Source of the DNA: Catenovulum agarivorans YM01
GTDB taxonomy: Bacteria > Pseudomonadota > Gammaproteobacteria > Enterobacterales > Alteromonadaceae
Length of the DNA stretch: 64,000 nucleotides
Assembly (NCBI RefSeq): GCF_000281085.1
Contig: NZ_JH767526.1
Coordinates: 232,105 to 296,104 of the forward strand
Direction of reading: 5' to 3'
In this document: one piece after another, positions 8,077 through 19,400 of the stretch
How positions within the stretch are numbered: the stretch's first letter is position 1
Layout of the letters: each line of letters opens with the position of its first letter
Made by a program: the position numbers and the translations under genes
Notes under the pieces: generated by a model
The model's database searches: none
What the model saw: only the letters and a program-made list of their open reading frames with translations
Told to the model about the DNA's origin: nothing

Positions 8077-9461
8077 CCACGCAGTAAACGCGCTCTCACC
8101 GATTTACCTTTTAACTTACCATTACTGATTTTGCTCAAAGCTAGTTTGCGTTTTTCACGATTTACTGCGACATATGCCCAATTATCAAATAATTGAATTT
8201 TACCTATGTCGTCACCTTGTAAATCTTTATCGCGTGTCAGCGCACCTAAAATATCACCGGCGCGAATTTTTTGTTTTTTACCACTATCAATTTGTATGGT
8301 TGCCATGGTCGGTGGGGGGATTTCTCGTTGCAAAACACTAGCACGAGGTAGAGCTTCATCACGAATCTCTCTGCCGAGCAAATCATTTAACAGCTCTATT
8401 TTGTACTGATCTTTGTTGGTAAAAAATGAAAAAGCTAACCCTTTGTTACCAGCGCGCCCTGTGCGGCCAACTCTGTGCACATGCACTTCAATATCGTGTG
8501 CCATTTGGTAGTTAAATACAGCATCCAAATTGTCAACATCTAAACCGCGGGCGGCCACGTCGGTTGCGACCAAAATGCTAGCACTTTTATTGGCAAACTG
8601 AACCAAAGTTTGGTCGCGTTCTTTTTGTTCTAAATCACCATTTAATGCAAGTGCACTAAAGCCTTGATTATTCAGTTTCTGGCATACGGTTAAGGTTTCA
8701 GCTTTGGTATTACAAAACACTACACTTGATTGCGGTTGATGTTGCAACAACAATAAACTTAATGCGGCGAGCCTATCTTCATTATTGTTTACATGAAAAA
8801 AGTGTTGGCTAATGCTGCTTTGGTCGTGATTAGATTCCACTTTCACCATAATTGGCTTGTGCATTATGCTGGCGCTTATCGCTTCTATTTTTTCTGGAAA
8901 GGTTGCGCTGAATAATAAGGTTTGACGCTCTTTAGGTATCTGTTCAACCACAGCATCAATTGCTGATTGAAAGCCCATTTCTAACATTCTGTCTGCTTCG
9001 TCTAAGACAAAAGTATCAACAAAACTTAAATCTAGAGTTTGGCGGTTAAGGTGGTCTTCAATACGCCCTGGTGTACCTACAATGATATGGGCACCATGGT
9101 ATAAAGAATCTATTTGTCGGCCAATAGGCACACCACCGCATAGGGTTAAAATTTTAATATTGTGAATAGCGCGGGCGAGTTTACGTAGCTCAGCGGATAC
9201 TTGTTCGGCCAATTCACGAGTAGGGCACAATATTAAAGATTGAATTCGAAATTGTTTTACATTCAGTTTGTTTAATAAACCTAAACCAAATGCGGCGGTT
9301 TTACCAGAGCCGGTTTTGCCTTGGGCAATGACATCTTTACCTTGAATAATAGCCGGTAAACTTTGCGCTTGGATATCTGTCATGCTGTGATATTGCAAAG
9401 ACGCTAAGTTTTCTAGCAACTCAGTGCGTAAACTGATTGAATCGAATGTTGGTTGTGACAC
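8073..9461 (-). CDS. dbpA: ATP-dependent RNA helicase DbpA
   Basis: A 462-residue DEAD-box helicase with motif I GKTGSGKTAA, motif II VLDEADRM, motif III SAT and motif VI HRVGRTGRAG. The C-terminal 75 residues (KIRAGDILGALT...DIGKIQLFDNWAYVAV) match the DbpA RNA-binding domain that recognises hairpin 92 of 23S rRNA. That separates it from RhlE, SrmB and CsdA. The role is late 50S subunit maturation. It lies 51 bp upstream of tsaD on the same strand. Confidence 0.93.
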   Translation of the reverse strand: MSQPTFDSISLRTELLENLASLQYHSMTDIQAQSLPAIIQGKDVIAQGKTGSGKTAAFGLGLLNKLNVKQFRIQSLILCPTRELAEQVSAELRKLARAIHNIKILTLCGGVPIGRQIDSLYHGAHIIVGTPGRIEDHLNRQTLDLSFVDTFVLDEADRMLEMGFQSAIDAVVEQIPKERQTLLFSATFPEKIEAISASIMHKPIMVKVESNHDQSSISQHFFHVNNNEDRLAALSLLLLQHQPQSSVVFCNTKAETLTVCQKLNNQGFSALALNGDLEQKERDQTLVQFANKSASILVATDVAARGLDVDNLDAVFNYQMAHDIEVHVHRVGRTGRAGNKGLAFSFFTNKDQYKIELLNDLLGREIRDEALPRASVLQREIPPPTMATIQIDSGKKQKIRAGDILGALTRDKDLQGDDIGKIQLFDNWAYVAVNREKRKLALSKISNGKLKGKSVRARLLRG

Positions 9462-9512
9462 TGAATGGCCTCGGTTAATAAGTTAATATGGTGTTGTAAT
9501 GGCTGAGAGCTT

Positions 9513-10526
9513 TTAATTTAGCGCTGAAAGCTCAGTTAACGGCCAGCGTGGTTTAATTTCTATATTGCTGCCTGCTTGACCTGCTTTTAAGCGTTGGCAA
9601 CCAGCGTAAGCGATCATCGCGCCATTATCGGTACAAAATTCTAAGCGTGGGTAATACACTTTGCCGCGCAGTTTTTTCATTAATTCTTCTAGTTGCTCGC
9701 GTAAAAATACATTCGCACTAACACCGCCAGCTATTACTAAACGCTTGTGACCGGTTTGTTTTAATGCGCGTTTGCATTTTATTACTAGGGTATCTACCGC
9801 TGCTTCTTGAAACGCGTATGCGATATTGGCTAAGGTTTGCTCTGATTTATCTGAATCACGCAGGGTATTTGCCGCAAAGGTTTTTAACCCTGAAAATGAA
9901 AAATCTAAACCGGGTCTGTCAGTCATAGGTCGTGGAAATTTATACACTCCAGCTTGGCCTTGCTCAGCTAGTTTAGCTAAACGCGGGCCACCTGGATAAT
10001 CTAAGCCCATAATCTTGGCGGTTTTATCGAAAGCTTCACCGACAGCATCATCAATACTTTCACCTAATAAGGTATATTCGCCTATGCCTTTTACTTCAAC
10101 CATTAATGAATGTCCGCCTGATACTAATAAAGCAACAAATGGATATTCAGCTTGGGTTTCTTCAAGCATAGGGGCGAGCAGGTGGCCTTCCATATGATGC
10201 ACACCAATAACAGGTTTATTCCAAGCAAATGCTAGGCCGCGAGCAACGGTGGAGCCGACTAACAAAGCCCCAATTAAACCTGGACCTGAAGTAAAAGCTA
10301 TGCCGTCTATATCTTCTTTGGTTGAATTTGCTTCAGCTAAAGTTTTCTCAATTAATGGCACTATTTTACGAATATGATCGCGCGAGGCTAACTCGGGGAC
10401 TACACCGCCATAGTCTGCGTGCAATTTTACTTGGCTATATAATTGATGGCTTAACAAACCTTGTTGGTCGTCGTAAACTGCTATACCAGTTTCATCACAT
10501 GATGTTTCTATGCCTAAAACGCGCAT
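9513..10526 (-). CDS. tsaD: tRNA N6-threonylcarbamoyladenosine biosynthesis protein TsaD
   Basis: A 337-residue Kae1/TsaD ASKHA-fold protein, full length for the family. It starts [14 protein letters not shown]. The HMEGH metal-binding motif sits near residue 111, and SGGHSL and [12 protein letters not shown] are visible. TsaD transfers the threonylcarbamoyl group to A37 of ANN-decoding tRNAs with TsaB, TsaE and TsaC. It is divergent from rpsU, an arrangement common in gammaproteobacteria. Confidence 0.96.
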   Translation of the reverse strand: MRVLGIETSCDETGIAVYDDQQGLLSHQLYSQVKLHADYGGVVPELASRDHIRKIVPLIEKTLAEANSTKEDIDGIAFTSGPGLIGALLVGSTVARGLAFAWNKPVIGVHHMEGHLLAPMLEETQAEYPFVALLVSGGHSLMVEVKGIGEYTLLGESIDDAVGEAFDKTAKIMGLDYPGGPRLAKLAEQGQAGVYKFPRPMTDRPGLDFSFSGLKTFAANTLRDSDKSEQTLANIAYAFQEAAVDTLVIKCKRALKQTGHKRLVIAGGVSANVFLREQLEELMKKLRGKVYYPRLEFCTDNGAMIAYAGCQRLKAGQAGSNIEIKPRWPLTELSALN

Positions 10527-10605
10527 TTTTTACCTCAATAACTGCTTGTTGGCGCGCATTTTAGCCATCTTGAATTTATTTAACCAGTTTTTGTGTTCAA
10601 TAACT

Positions 10606-10634
10606 TTACTTTCATTGAATAATTGGATTACAAT
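10606..10634 (+). promoter_or_regulatory. Candidate sigma70 promoter for rpsU
   Basis: TTACTT (10606-10611) and TACAAT (10629-10634) are separated by 17 bp in the tsaD-rpsU divergent region. The -10 is good and the -35 weak. It would give an rpsU leader of about 70 bases. Confidence 0.4.
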
Positions 10635-10655
10635 TCGGCACCATTTTTTAGTAGA

Positions 10656-10681
10656 ACCGCTTAATAATTGTTCGAAGCGGT
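10656..10681 (+). other. Hairpin in the rpsU leader
   Basis: ACCGCTT (10656-10662) pairs with AAGCGGT (10675-10681) around a 12-base loop, 30 bases before the rpsU ATG. No T-run follows. It may be a regulatory or stabilising element of the ribosomal-protein mRNA. Confidence 0.4.
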
Positions 10682-10711
10682 CAATATCAAATTATCCTGA
10701 GGTGATATTTA

Positions 10712-10927
10712 ATGCCAATTGTTAAGGTAAGAGAAAACGAGCCGTTTGACGTAGCTTTACGTCGTTTCAAGCGTTCATGTGAAAAAGCGGGTATTTTAGC
10801 AGACGTACGTAGCCGCGAATTTTACGAGAAGCCAACTTCTGAGCGTAAGCGTAAAAAAGCAGCTGCTGTTAAGCGTCACGCTAAGAAAGTTTCGCGTGAA
10901 AACGCTCGTCGTGTAAAGTTATACTAA
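10712..10927 (+). CDS. rpsU: 30S ribosomal protein S21
   Basis: A 71-residue protein beginning [21 protein letters not shown], essentially the canonical S21 sequence and length with its basic C-terminus. It binds the 30S platform next to the anti-Shine-Dalgarno region. GAGGTGA lies 7 bases before the ATG. It is the first gene of the macromolecular-synthesis cluster rpsU-yqeY-dnaG-rpoD, 16 bp before yqeY. Confidence 0.97.
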   Translation: MPIVKVRENEPFDVALRRFKRSCEKAGILADVRSREFYEKPTSERKRKKAAAVKRHAKKVSRENARRVKLY

Positions 10928-10943
10928 GAGATTAGATAAACTC

Positions 10944-11390
10944 ATGACTCTTACTGAACAGCTGAAAAACGCCATGAAAGAGGCAATGAAAGCCAAAGAC
11001 AAGGTTCGCCTTGGTACTATTAGGCTTGCGTTGTCTGCCATTAAACAATTAGAAGTTGACGGCCAAAAAACCTTAAATGATGATGAGGTTTTAGCTGTGC
11101 TTACTAAAATGGTCAAACAGCGTAAAGACTCAGTTGAACAGTATACACAAGGTGGCCGTGCCGACCTTGCAGATATCGAAGAAGCAGAAATTAAAGTATT
11201 AGAAACTTTTTTACCTGCAGCATTAAGCGAGCAAGAAGTTGCCGATTTAATTGCGAATGCAGTGTCAGAAAGTGGTGCTCAAGGCATGCAGGACATGGGT
11301 AAGGTGATGAACCTAATTCGTCCACAAGTGCAAGGCCGAGCAGATATGGCTGTTGTCAGCCAACTTGTTAAAGCAAAATTAAACGCTTAA
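10944..11390 (+). CDS. yqeY: GatB/YqeY domain-containing protein
   Basis: A 148-residue protein, full length for the YqeY family: MTLTEQLKNAMKEAMKAKDKVRLGTIRLALSAIKQ and the C-terminal GKVMNLIRPQVQGRADMAVVSQLVK. It is homologous to the tail domain of the GatB amidotransferase subunit. A role in tRNA-linked metabolism is assumed but not established. Its position between rpsU and dnaG is common in many gammaproteobacteria, unlike the E. coli layout. It is followed by a strong terminator hairpin. Confidence 0.92.
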   Translation: MTLTEQLKNAMKEAMKAKDKVRLGTIRLALSAIKQLEVDGQKTLNDDEVLAVLTKMVKQRKDSVEQYTQGGRADLADIEEAEIKVLETFLPAALSEQEVADLIANAVSESGAQGMQDMGKVMNLIRPQVQGRADMAVVSQLVKAKLNA

Positions 11391-11414
11391 CTTTCAGCTT
11401 GATCTCTTTTTAAC

Positions 11415-11446
11415 AAAACCGCACAATTGTGCGGTTTTGTTGTTTT
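11415..11446 (+). terminator. Rho-independent terminator/attenuator between yqeY and dnaG
   Basis: AAAACCGCACAA and TTGTGCGGTTTT form a perfect 12-bp palindrome followed by a T-rich run. It lies inside the cluster, 17 bp before dnaG, so it probably lowers dnaG expression relative to rpsU, as the internal terminator does in E. coli. Confidence 0.8.
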
Positions 11447-11462
11447 ACACGCATAAGAATAA

Positions 11463-13223
11463 ATGGCCGGACGCATACCCAAAAGTTTTATTGACGATCT
11501 AATTGCCCGTACAGATATTGTAGAGGTAATAGACTCGCGTGTGCGTTTAAAAAAAGCCGGCAAAAACTATTCTGCTTGTTGTCCTTTCCATAACGAAAAA
11601 ACACCTTCTTTTTCAGTCGCACCAGATAAACAGTTTTATTATTGTTTTGGTTGTGGTGCTAAAGGCAATGTTATTTCATTTTTAATGGAATATGACAACC
11701 TAGAATTTGTTGATGCAATTGAAGAACTTGCAGGCCAGCATGGTTTAGCTGTACCAAGGGAAGGTGGTCAAGATAATCAGTTTCATAATGTACATGCCAA
11801 ACAAGATTATGAATTAATGGCCCAAGCTATTGAGTTTTATCAATACAAACTCAATAACGATGCGAATTCACCAGCTGTATTGGACTACATAAATCAGCGC
11901 GGCTTAAACCAACAAACTATTGAACATTTTCAAATTGGCTATTCACCAGACGAGTGGGATGGTTTGTTAAAAGCGGTCGGCAAAAGCCGTCAAGCAGCCG
12001 AGCAATTACGCGATATCGGCATGCTGATTGAAAAAGAAGAAAACAAACGTTTATACGATAGATTTCGTGGGCGTTTAATGTTTCCTATTTTAGATAGGCG
12101 TGGCAAATGCATAGGTTTTGGTGGGCGAGTTTTAGGTGATGCTAAACCTAAATATTTAAACTCGCCAGAAACGCGTATTTTCCATAAAGGCCGCGAATTA
12201 TACGGTTTATATCAAGCACGTAATGCTAATCGCTCAATCGACCGTTTAATTGTGGTTGAAGGTTATATGGATGTAGTCGCTTTGTTTCAAGCTGGCATTA
12301 CTTATGCGGTTGCATCCTTAGGTACTTCAACAACCGAAGACCAAATTAAGCTGATGCTTAGAACAACCAGTGAAATTGTTTGTTGTTATGACGGTGATAA
12401 TGCCGGTAGAGCCGCCGCGTGGCGCACATTAGAAAATGCATTACCCAGTTTAGTTGATGGCATTCGAATTAAATTTATGTTTTTGCCAGACGGTGAAGAT
12501 CCTGATTCGTATGTTAAAGCGCACGGAAAAGCGGCTTTTGAGCAACAAGTTGATCAAGCACAAGACCTAGTTGCTTTTTTCTACCAGCAACTTTACGAAA
12601 AAATTGGTGAAACTGAAGGGGATTTTGCTCGTTCTAAATTAAGCCAATTAGCGCAGCCGTTAATTGATAGTATGCCGGAGAGTGAATACAAACATTCAAT
12701 TAACTCAACATTGGCGGTTAAGTTAAAGCGAGAGTTGCCGACACAGAAGGTGGATAGAGTCGGTCAAGCCAAAGCAAAGCTTGCACAACAAAATGCTGCA
12801 AGCAGTAAAAAAATCACCCCTGTTAGAATGGCGGTTGCATTATTGTTATCTTGCCCCCATCTATTAGATCATCTGGCGCATTTACAAGATGGCCAATTAG
12901 AATTACTCGCGGCTATGGACGAGCCAGGTGTCGAATTTTTAGTGTTATTAATACGCTACTATCGCCAGCATCCTAATGCTAGCGCTGCTTCCATGCTCGA
13001 AGATTGGCGTGGAACTAAACAAGAAAAAATACTCTCTCAGTTGTTAGCTTGGGAACATCATGTCGATGAAGCAAACACAGAAGTGGTATTTTTAGATGCA
13101 ATTGAAAAAATATTAGCTATGTTTGTTAATAGGCGAAAAGCTGAATTACAAACAAAAGCTAAGATGAATTTGATTACACCTGCTGAAAAGCAAGAATATT
13201 TACAGTTATTGAAAGCTAAGTGA
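11463..13223 (+). CDS. dnaG: DNA primase
   Basis: A 586-residue protein, full length. The CHC2 zinc ribbon lies at residues 40-65 (CPFHNEKTPSF...YYCFGCG). The TOPRIM core follows with VVEGYMDVVALFQAG near 262 and CCYDGDNAGRAA near 310. The C-terminal helical DnaB-binding domain covers about 440-586. It makes RNA primers at the replication fork. It sits directly behind the yqeY terminator and 138 bp before rpoD, which has its own promoter. Confidence 0.97.
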   Translation: MAGRIPKSFIDDLIARTDIVEVIDSRVRLKKAGKNYSACCPFHNEKTPSFSVAPDKQFYYCFGCGAKGNVISFLMEYDNLEFVDAIEELAGQHGLAVPREGGQDNQFHNVHAKQDYELMAQAIEFYQYKLNNDANSPAVLDYINQRGLNQQTIEHFQIGYSPDEWDGLLKAVGKSRQAAEQLRDIGMLIEKEENKRLYDRFRGRLMFPILDRRGKCIGFGGRVLGDAKPKYLNSPETRIFHKGRELYGLYQARNANRSIDRLIVVEGYMDVVALFQAGITYAVASLGTSTTEDQIKLMLRTTSEIVCCYDGDNAGRAAAWRTLENALPSLVDGIRIKFMFLPDGEDPDSYVKAHGKAAFEQQVDQAQDLVAFFYQQLYEKIGETEGDFARSKLSQLAQPLIDSMPESEYKHSINSTLAVKLKRELPTQKVDRVGQAKAKLAQQNAASSKKITPVRMAVALLLSCPHLLDHLAHLQDGQLELLAAMDEPGVEFLVLLIRYYRQHPNASAASMLEDWRGTKQEKILSQLLAWEHHVDEANTEVVFLDAIEKILAMFVNRRKAELQTKAKMNLITPAEKQEYLQLLKAK

Positions 13224-13296
13224 GCCATCAGTGTACTAAAATCTTGACTAAATATAGTAGTTATCAATTTCAATTTATGTATTCGGTGTAAAACTC

Positions 13297-13305
13297 TGCT
13301 ATAAT
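13297..13305 (+). promoter_or_regulatory. Extended -10 promoter for rpoD
   Basis: TGCTATAAT is a perfect extended -10 element (TGnTATAAT). No good -35 hexamer is visible upstream, which fits an extended -10 promoter. It lies 57 bp before the rpoD ATG and allows rpoD expression apart from dnaG read-through. Confidence 0.55.
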
Positions 13306-13361
13306 GACGAGTTCACTGCACAGTTATTTTATTTTCATTTCATAGGTAATCGGAAGTCTGT

Positions 13362-15197
13362 ATGGAGCAAAACCGTCAGTCACAACTTAAGTTGCTCGTT
13401 GCTAAAGGTAAAGAGCAGGGCTATTTAACTTATGCCGAAGTTAACGACCATCTACCACAAGAGATAGTCGATTCAGACCAGATTGAAGACATCATTAGTA
13501 TGATCAACGACATGGGTATTCAGGTTTTCGAATCTGCGCCTGATGCCGATGCATTATTGATGTCAGAAGAAACAAATGCTACAGACGAAGAGGCTGCAGA
13601 AGCAGCGGCTCAAGCTTTAGCTTCAGTAGAAAGCGAGATTGGTCGAACGACAGACCCAGTACGTATGTATATGCGTGAAATGGGTACGGTTGAGCTTTTA
13701 ACGCGTGAAGGCGAAATTGACATTGCTAAGCGTATTGAAGAAGGCATCAACCAAGTTCAATGCTCAGTTGCAGAATTTCCAGAAGCCATCACCTATTTGT
13801 TAGATCAATACGACAAAGTCGAAGCGGAAGAAATCCGTTTAACTGATATCGTATCTGGATTTATTGATCCAAATGAGCCTGATGATGTTATGGCTCCAAC
13901 TGCTACTCACGTTGGTTCTGAATTGTCGCAAGACGAGTTAGACGATGAAGATGATGACGACGATGATGATGCAGAAGAAGATACAGGTATTGATCCTGAA
14001 TTAGCGCGCGAAAAATTCAATGAATTACGTGTAGCATACGAAAACGTCATGAAAGTTGTGGATGAAAAAGGCCGCAGCCACCCTGATACACGTGCGCAAA
14101 TTGAAGAATTAAGCAATATCTTTAAGTTATTCCGCTTAGTGCCAAAACAGTTTGATAAATTGGTTGGCCATATGCGTGGCATGATGGATAAAGTTCGTAC
14201 ACAAGAACGTATCATCATGAAACACGCGGTTGAATATTCAAAAATGCCGAAAAAAGAATTCACACGTGCATTTGCAGGTGATGAAACATCTACAGCTTGG
14301 TTAGACAATGCAATTGCGGCAAACAAAGATTATTCAGTTAAGCTTGACGAATATAAAGACGAAATTTTACGTTGTATTCAAAAGCTTAAGCAAATTGAAG
14401 AAGAAACTAAACTCAGTGTTGTTAGCATTAAAGACATCAACCGTCGTATGTCTATCGGTGAAGCGAAAGCGCGCCGTGCGAAAAAAGAAATGGTTGAAGC
14501 CAACTTACGTTTGGTAATTTCAATTGCGAAAAAATACACTAACCGTGGTTTACAGTTCTTGGATTTAATCCAAGAAGGTAATATAGGTTTGATGAAAGCG
14601 GTAGATAAGTTTGAATACCGTCGTGGTTATAAGTTTTCAACTTATGCAACTTGGTGGATCCGTCAGGCGATCACGCGTTCAATTGCTGACCAAGCACGTA
14701 CCATACGTATTCCTGTACATATGATTGAAACGATTAATAAATTGAATCGTATTTCTCGTCAAATGTTGCAAGAAAAAGGTCGTGAGCCAACACCTGAAGA
14801 GTTGGCTGAACAAATGCAGATGCCGGAAGATAAAATCCGTAAAGTGATGAAAATTGCCAAAGAGCCTATCTCTATGGAGACACCAATTGGTGATGATGAA
14901 GATTCGCACTTAGGTGATTTTATTGAAGATAACACCATCAGCTCTCCAGTTGATGCTGCAACTTCAGAAAACTTACAAGCAGCGACACGTGACGTTCTAG
15001 CTGGTTTAACCGCGCGTGAATCTAAAGTATTACGTATGCGTTTTGGTATTGATATGAATACTGACCACACGTTAGAAGAGGTTGGTAAGCAATTTGACGT
15101 AACTCGTGAGCGTATTCGTCAGATTGAAGCTAAGGCATTACGTAAATTACGTCATCCTTCGCGCTCTGAGCAATTACGCAGCTTCTTAGACGAATAG
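13362..15197 (+). CDS. rpoD: RNA polymerase sigma factor RpoD (sigma-70)
   Basis: A 611-residue primary sigma factor. Region 1.1 is N-terminal, followed by region 1.2 ([21 protein letters not shown]). An acidic non-conserved insert with an Asp run lies near 188-207. Regions 2.1-2.4 include [20 protein letters not shown] and [10 protein letters not shown]. Region 3 follows, and region 4.2 has the helix-turn-helix [23 protein letters not shown] precedes the ATG. It is the last gene of the cluster, with a strong terminator 25 bp downstream. Confidence 0.98.
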   Translation: MEQNRQSQLKLLVAKGKEQGYLTYAEVNDHLPQEIVDSDQIEDIISMINDMGIQVFESAPDADALLMSEETNATDEEAAEAAAQALASVESEIGRTTDPVRMYMREMGTVELLTREGEIDIAKRIEEGINQVQCSVAEFPEAITYLLDQYDKVEAEEIRLTDIVSGFIDPNEPDDVMAPTATHVGSELSQDELDDEDDDDDDDAEEDTGIDPELAREKFNELRVAYENVMKVVDEKGRSHPDTRAQIEELSNIFKLFRLVPKQFDKLVGHMRGMMDKVRTQERIIMKHAVEYSKMPKKEFTRAFAGDETSTAWLDNAIAANKDYSVKLDEYKDEILRCIQKLKQIEEETKLSVVSIKDINRRMSIGEAKARRAKKEMVEANLRLVISIAKKYTNRGLQFLDLIQEGNIGLMKAVDKFEYRRGYKFSTYATWWIRQAITRSIADQARTIRIPVHMIETINKLNRISRQMLQEKGREPTPEELAEQMQMPEDKIRKVMKIAKEPISMETPIGDDEDSHLGDFIEDNTISSPVDAATSENLQAATRDVLAGLTARESKVLRMRFGIDMNTDHTLEEVGKQFDVTRERIRQIEAKALRKLRHPSRSEQLRSFLDE

Positions 15198-15221
15198 TCA
15201 GCTACTGCAAATATCTTATTT

Positions 15222-15250
15222 AAAAAAGCCTCGAAAGAGGCTTTTTTTAT
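15222..15250 (+). terminator. Rho-independent terminator after rpoD
   Basis: AAAAAAGCCTC-gaaa-GAGGCTTTTTT is a textbook stem with a GNRA-like tetraloop and T-run, 24 bp after the rpoD stop. It separates the cluster from the RND operon. Confidence 0.9.
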
Positions 15251-15277
15251 GCCTAAAATTTACCTTATTTTCTTGTT

Positions 15278-15296
15278 GATAATGATTGTCATTTGC
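15278..15296 (+). promoter_or_regulatory. Candidate Fur box upstream of the RND efflux operon
   Basis: GATAATGATTGTCATTTGC matches the 19-bp Fur consensus GATAATGATAATCATTATC at 15 positions, including the whole left half. It lies 95 bp before the membrane-fusion gene, where a promoter would be expected. It suggests iron-repressed expression of the efflux pump. Confidence 0.55.
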
Positions 15297-15391
15297 TTTT
15301 AACTTGTTTGGAAATTAGTTAAGATATCAGGCTCTAGAAAACCCTTTATAAAATAATTACCTGCACCCAAGTGCAATAAATAGGCTGCTTT

Positions 15392-16459
15392 ATGCAAAAG
15401 TTAAACTGTATCACTTTATTCTTGTTGTTATTTTCTTGGCAAACACTGGCAAATCCACCGGCTAATGTAGTAATTGCACCTGTAAGTCAGCAAGAAAATA
15501 GCCGAAGCCTTGAATTAACCGGCACAATAAATTCTGCTGAGCATGCAAATTTGTCGAGTTTAATTGATGGAGTTGTTACGCAATTGCACGTAGAAACAGG
15601 GGATTTTGTAACTAAAGGCCAAGTGTTATTAGCATTAGACGATAAACTTGCACAAGCGCAGTTGCAGGCTATTAAAGCTGAATTACAACAAGCTCAAGTC
15701 GAGTTTAATGAAGCGAAAAGGCGCTTAGCGGAAGCAAAGTCGTTATCACAGCAACAATTATTACCACAAACCGAGCTGGAACAGAGAGTGACTCACGAGG
15801 CTGTCACCCAAGCTCATTTAGCTAAAATAACTGCCAACTACCAATACCAACAGGAATTAGTTAACCGCCACCAACTTGTTGCACCATTTGCCGGAGTAAT
15901 AGTCAGCCGAAAATTAGACGTAGGTGAATGGGTTAACCGCGGTCAACAAACCTTTGAGCTAGTAAATTTACAAAAGTTATGGCTAGATTTGGCCGTACCA
16001 CAAGAATACTTTGGCCGAATCGACAAAGATAAAACTGTCATGCTTGAACTTGATAACAATCATTCGACAAAAATTTCCGGTAAAGTTTTTGCCAAAGTGC
16101 CGCTAGTCGATAGCCAAAATCGCAGCTTTTTGTTACGGGTGGAACTTACACAACAAGCTGAAGTGCAAGTCGGTTTGTCAGCGCGTGTGGCAATCCCACT
16201 TAAAAATGTTCAACAAAATGTTCTAACCATTCCTTCTGACGCATTATTACGCCACCCAGATGGTGGTTATAGCGTATTTATTGCAAGTGATAATAAAGCT
16301 GTACGTAAGTCGGTTGTTATTGGTGAACGCATTGGTGAGTACATTGAAATTCTAAGTGGTCTATCAGCAACGGATAATGTCATCACACAAGGCAATGAAA
16401 TGCTCAAAGACCAACAAGCAATTCAAATAAAACCTTCTAAAGTGGCGGGGCTAGAATAA
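15392..16459 (+). CDS. RND efflux periplasmic adaptor (membrane fusion protein)
   Basis: A 355-residue HlyD/AcrA-type adaptor. A signal peptide covers residues 1-20 (hydrophobic, ending TLANPP). The biotinyl-lipoyl half-motif GVVTQLHVETGDFVTKGQVLLALDD is near 55-80, a coiled-coil hairpin spans about 85-150, and the second lipoyl half is RHQLVAPFAGVIVSRKLDVGEWV. The beta-barrel and membrane-proximal domains follow. It links the inner-membrane pump to an outer-membrane channel. No lipobox is seen. Its stop overlaps the permease start by one base, so the pair is an operon; no outer-membrane factor gene is adjacent. Confidence 0.88.
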   Translation: MQKLNCITLFLLLFSWQTLANPPANVVIAPVSQQENSRSLELTGTINSAEHANLSSLIDGVVTQLHVETGDFVTKGQVLLALDDKLAQAQLQAIKAELQQAQVEFNEAKRRLAEAKSLSQQQLLPQTELEQRVTHEAVTQAHLAKITANYQYQQELVNRHQLVAPFAGVIVSRKLDVGEWVNRGQQTFELVNLQKLWLDLAVPQEYFGRIDKDKTVMLELDNNHSTKISGKVFAKVPLVDSQNRSFLLRVELTQQAEVQVGLSARVAIPLKNVQQNVLTIPSDALLRHPDGGYSVFIASDNKAVRKSVVIGERIGEYIEILSGLSATDNVITQGNEMLKDQQAIQIKPSKVAGLE

Positions 16460-19400
16460 TGTTAGCTGGCGCTGTTAAACATTCAATTTTAGTTGCTGTT
16501 ACTGTTCTGATTGCTTGTATCTTAGGCATTGTTGCCGCGTTTAAAATACCAGTACAGATGATCCCTGACTTAGAAGTGCGCACCATATCTGTTGTCACTC
16601 AATGGCCGGGCGCTACACCGCAAGACGTCGAAAAAGAGATATTGATTGAGCAAGAGCGTTACTTACGCGTCATCCCTAATATGAAGCGCATGTCGAGTTT
16701 TGCTAATACAGGCCAGGCGCAAATTGAGCTTGAGTTTCCTTTTGGGGTAGATATCAACGAAGCTCTGATTAAAGTGAGTAATGCATTGTCGCAAGTGCCG
16801 AATTATCCGGAAAATGTCGACCAACCTGTGCTATACAGCAGTTCGTTTTCAAGTAACGCCTTTATGTTTTTTAATTTAAAACCACAAGCGGGCAACCCAT
16901 TAAATTTAGACATAGATATGCTCAGGGACTTTGCCGAAGATGTGGTGCGTCCTGAAATGGAGCGTGTAGCTGGGGTGTCACAAATTGCTATTCGCGGTGG
17001 AGCGTTACGGCAAGTACAAATTCTGATAGATCAACAAAAGTTGGTTGCGAGGGGTCTCAAGCTGACAGATGTTCGAGATGCAATTCGCGCTAGAAACAGA
17101 GACGCTTCAGCTGGTGATATCGATAGTGGTAAACGTCGCTACTTATTGCGTATGGTCGGCAGATTTGATTCAGCCAAAGCACTAGAAGAGTTAGTGATTG
17201 CGCAGCGACAAAATAGCACAATTAAGTTAAAAGACGTTGCTGAGGTGAACTTAGATCACTACGAAGTGCGAAGCATAGGTTATAACGAGGGTGAAAGAAC
17301 ATTACTCTTAATGGTACAGCGCGAAAGTGGCTCGAATGTTATGGCGATAAAAGAGCAAATGCTCGATGTAGTCGCACGGATAAATACCGAGCTTTTACAA
17401 GATAATGGTTTGCAACTAACTTTATTAAGTGACGATGTTCGTTACGTGCAAGGCTCAATTAAAAACGTTTGGGTTAATTTGGGTTTAGGTGCGTTATTGG
17501 CAACCTTAGTGATGTTTTGGTTTTTAAAAAGCCCACGCTCAACCCTTATCGGCGTTTTGGGTGTACCTATATGTACCATAGCTGCATTTTTAGGTTTATT
17601 GTTTTTTAACCGAACTATTAACGTAATCTCTTTGGCGGGTGTTGCTTTTGCCATAGGTATGACTGTGGATAACACCATAGTTGTTTTAGAAAATATCAAC
17701 CAAGCGAGAAAACGTGGTCTAGACAAGATAACTTCAGCTATTACCGGTGTGCAAGAAGTATGGCCTGCAGTGTTGGCGTCTACCTTAACGACAGTCTTGG
17801 TATTTGCGCCTATCTTATTTATTCAACAAGAGGCTGGCCAATTATATTCAGATGTTGCCATTGCCATTTCAGCGGCCATTATAGCGTCAATGTTAGTAGC
17901 AATATTTGTTGTGCCTGCTGCCAGCGCCAAATTTGCATGCCAACAATCCTCAGACGATCAGCAAATGCGTCTACCAAGCGTTTTTACCAAGCTATTGGAC
18001 AAGCCCAAATCACGTGTCAGTGTATTGATTGCTTCTGTCGTTTTAGTCTTGGGTGGTGCCTGGTTATTAATGCCAAAAGCGGAATATTTACCAGAAGGGG
18101 AAGAGCCAAAAGCCTTTTCTATGATGATTGCGCCGCCTGGCTACAATCTCAGCCACATGGAAAAAATAGGTGATGAGCTTATCCCATATTTTAACCAGCA
18201 TTTAAATGCAGACCCTGCGGCATTTGAACGGGGTGAAACTGATATCCCACCACTTAAATATTACTCTATTTCCATCAATGTTGGCCGTATATGGTTTTTA
18301 AGTGAGCCAGTCAATGCTGAGCATATTGACGCTATGATGAAAGCAATAACGGCTAAGTTTAAAACTTACCCTGGCATGCGTGCTTTTTCATCAAGGGGTT
18401 CAATTATCAGCAGTAATGACGGTGGCACCAGAGCGGTAGCATTGGATATTAGTGGCGCTAATCAAGCGGATTTATATCAAGCGGCCAATGCTATTTATAC
18501 TTTAGCCAATGAATTATTTGATTCACCACAAGTAAATTCACAGCCGTCGTCCCTGACGTTAGATCAACCATTAATTGAAATTCAACCGCGCTGGCAACGG
18601 CTCGCTGAAGTTGGTATGAGCGCTAATGAATTAGGTTACACCATTGCCGCATTAAGTGACGGTGCGTATGTTGATGAATTGATATTGGATGATGACAAAG
18701 TAGATGTATTTTTATTTTCATCAGCCGGTAATAAACAACAGTTGTCACAACTTGCGCAAGCGCCGATTTTAACCAATAACGGGCTAGTACCTCTGAATTC
18801 ATTGGCGGACATAGTAGAAAAAGCCGATAGCGACAGTTTACGCCGAATTGACGGTAAACGTACTGTGACTGTGTATATTATCCCTCCACGCGATGTGGCC
18901 CTTGAAACAGCAGAGCAGATTGTTAGAAACGAACTACTGACAAAATTGCGCAATCAAGGGGATTTAAAACAGGGCGTCAATGTCAGTATTGGTGGCGCTG
19001 CCGATCAATTAGACAAAACTAAACAAGCGTTATCGAGCAATTTTGTGATTGCGATAGCACTGTGTTATTTGCTGTTAGTGGCTATTTTTAAACATTGGGG
19101 ATATCCCTTGTTTATTTTAGCGACAGTGCCTTTAGGTATGGCAGGTGGTTTGTTAGGTTTAGTTGCTGCAAACAGCTTAGGTATGCATCAACCATTTGAC
19201 ATGATCACTATGTTAGGTTTTCTAATCTTGCTCGGTACTGTAGTGAATAACCCAATATTGATAGTCGACCAAAGCCGACGCAATATTGAGGCTGGCATGA
19301 CAGACATTAAACAAGCGGTAACGTCTGCGGTACAAACGCGTTTAAAACCTATAGTGATGTCGACAGTAACCACTTTATGCGGCTTAGCCCCTTTGGTATT

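Noticed and set aside
13907..14326. 139-codon ORF antisense to rpoD
   Set aside because: Its serine run is just the complement of the acidic Asp run of RpoD region 1; no independent support.
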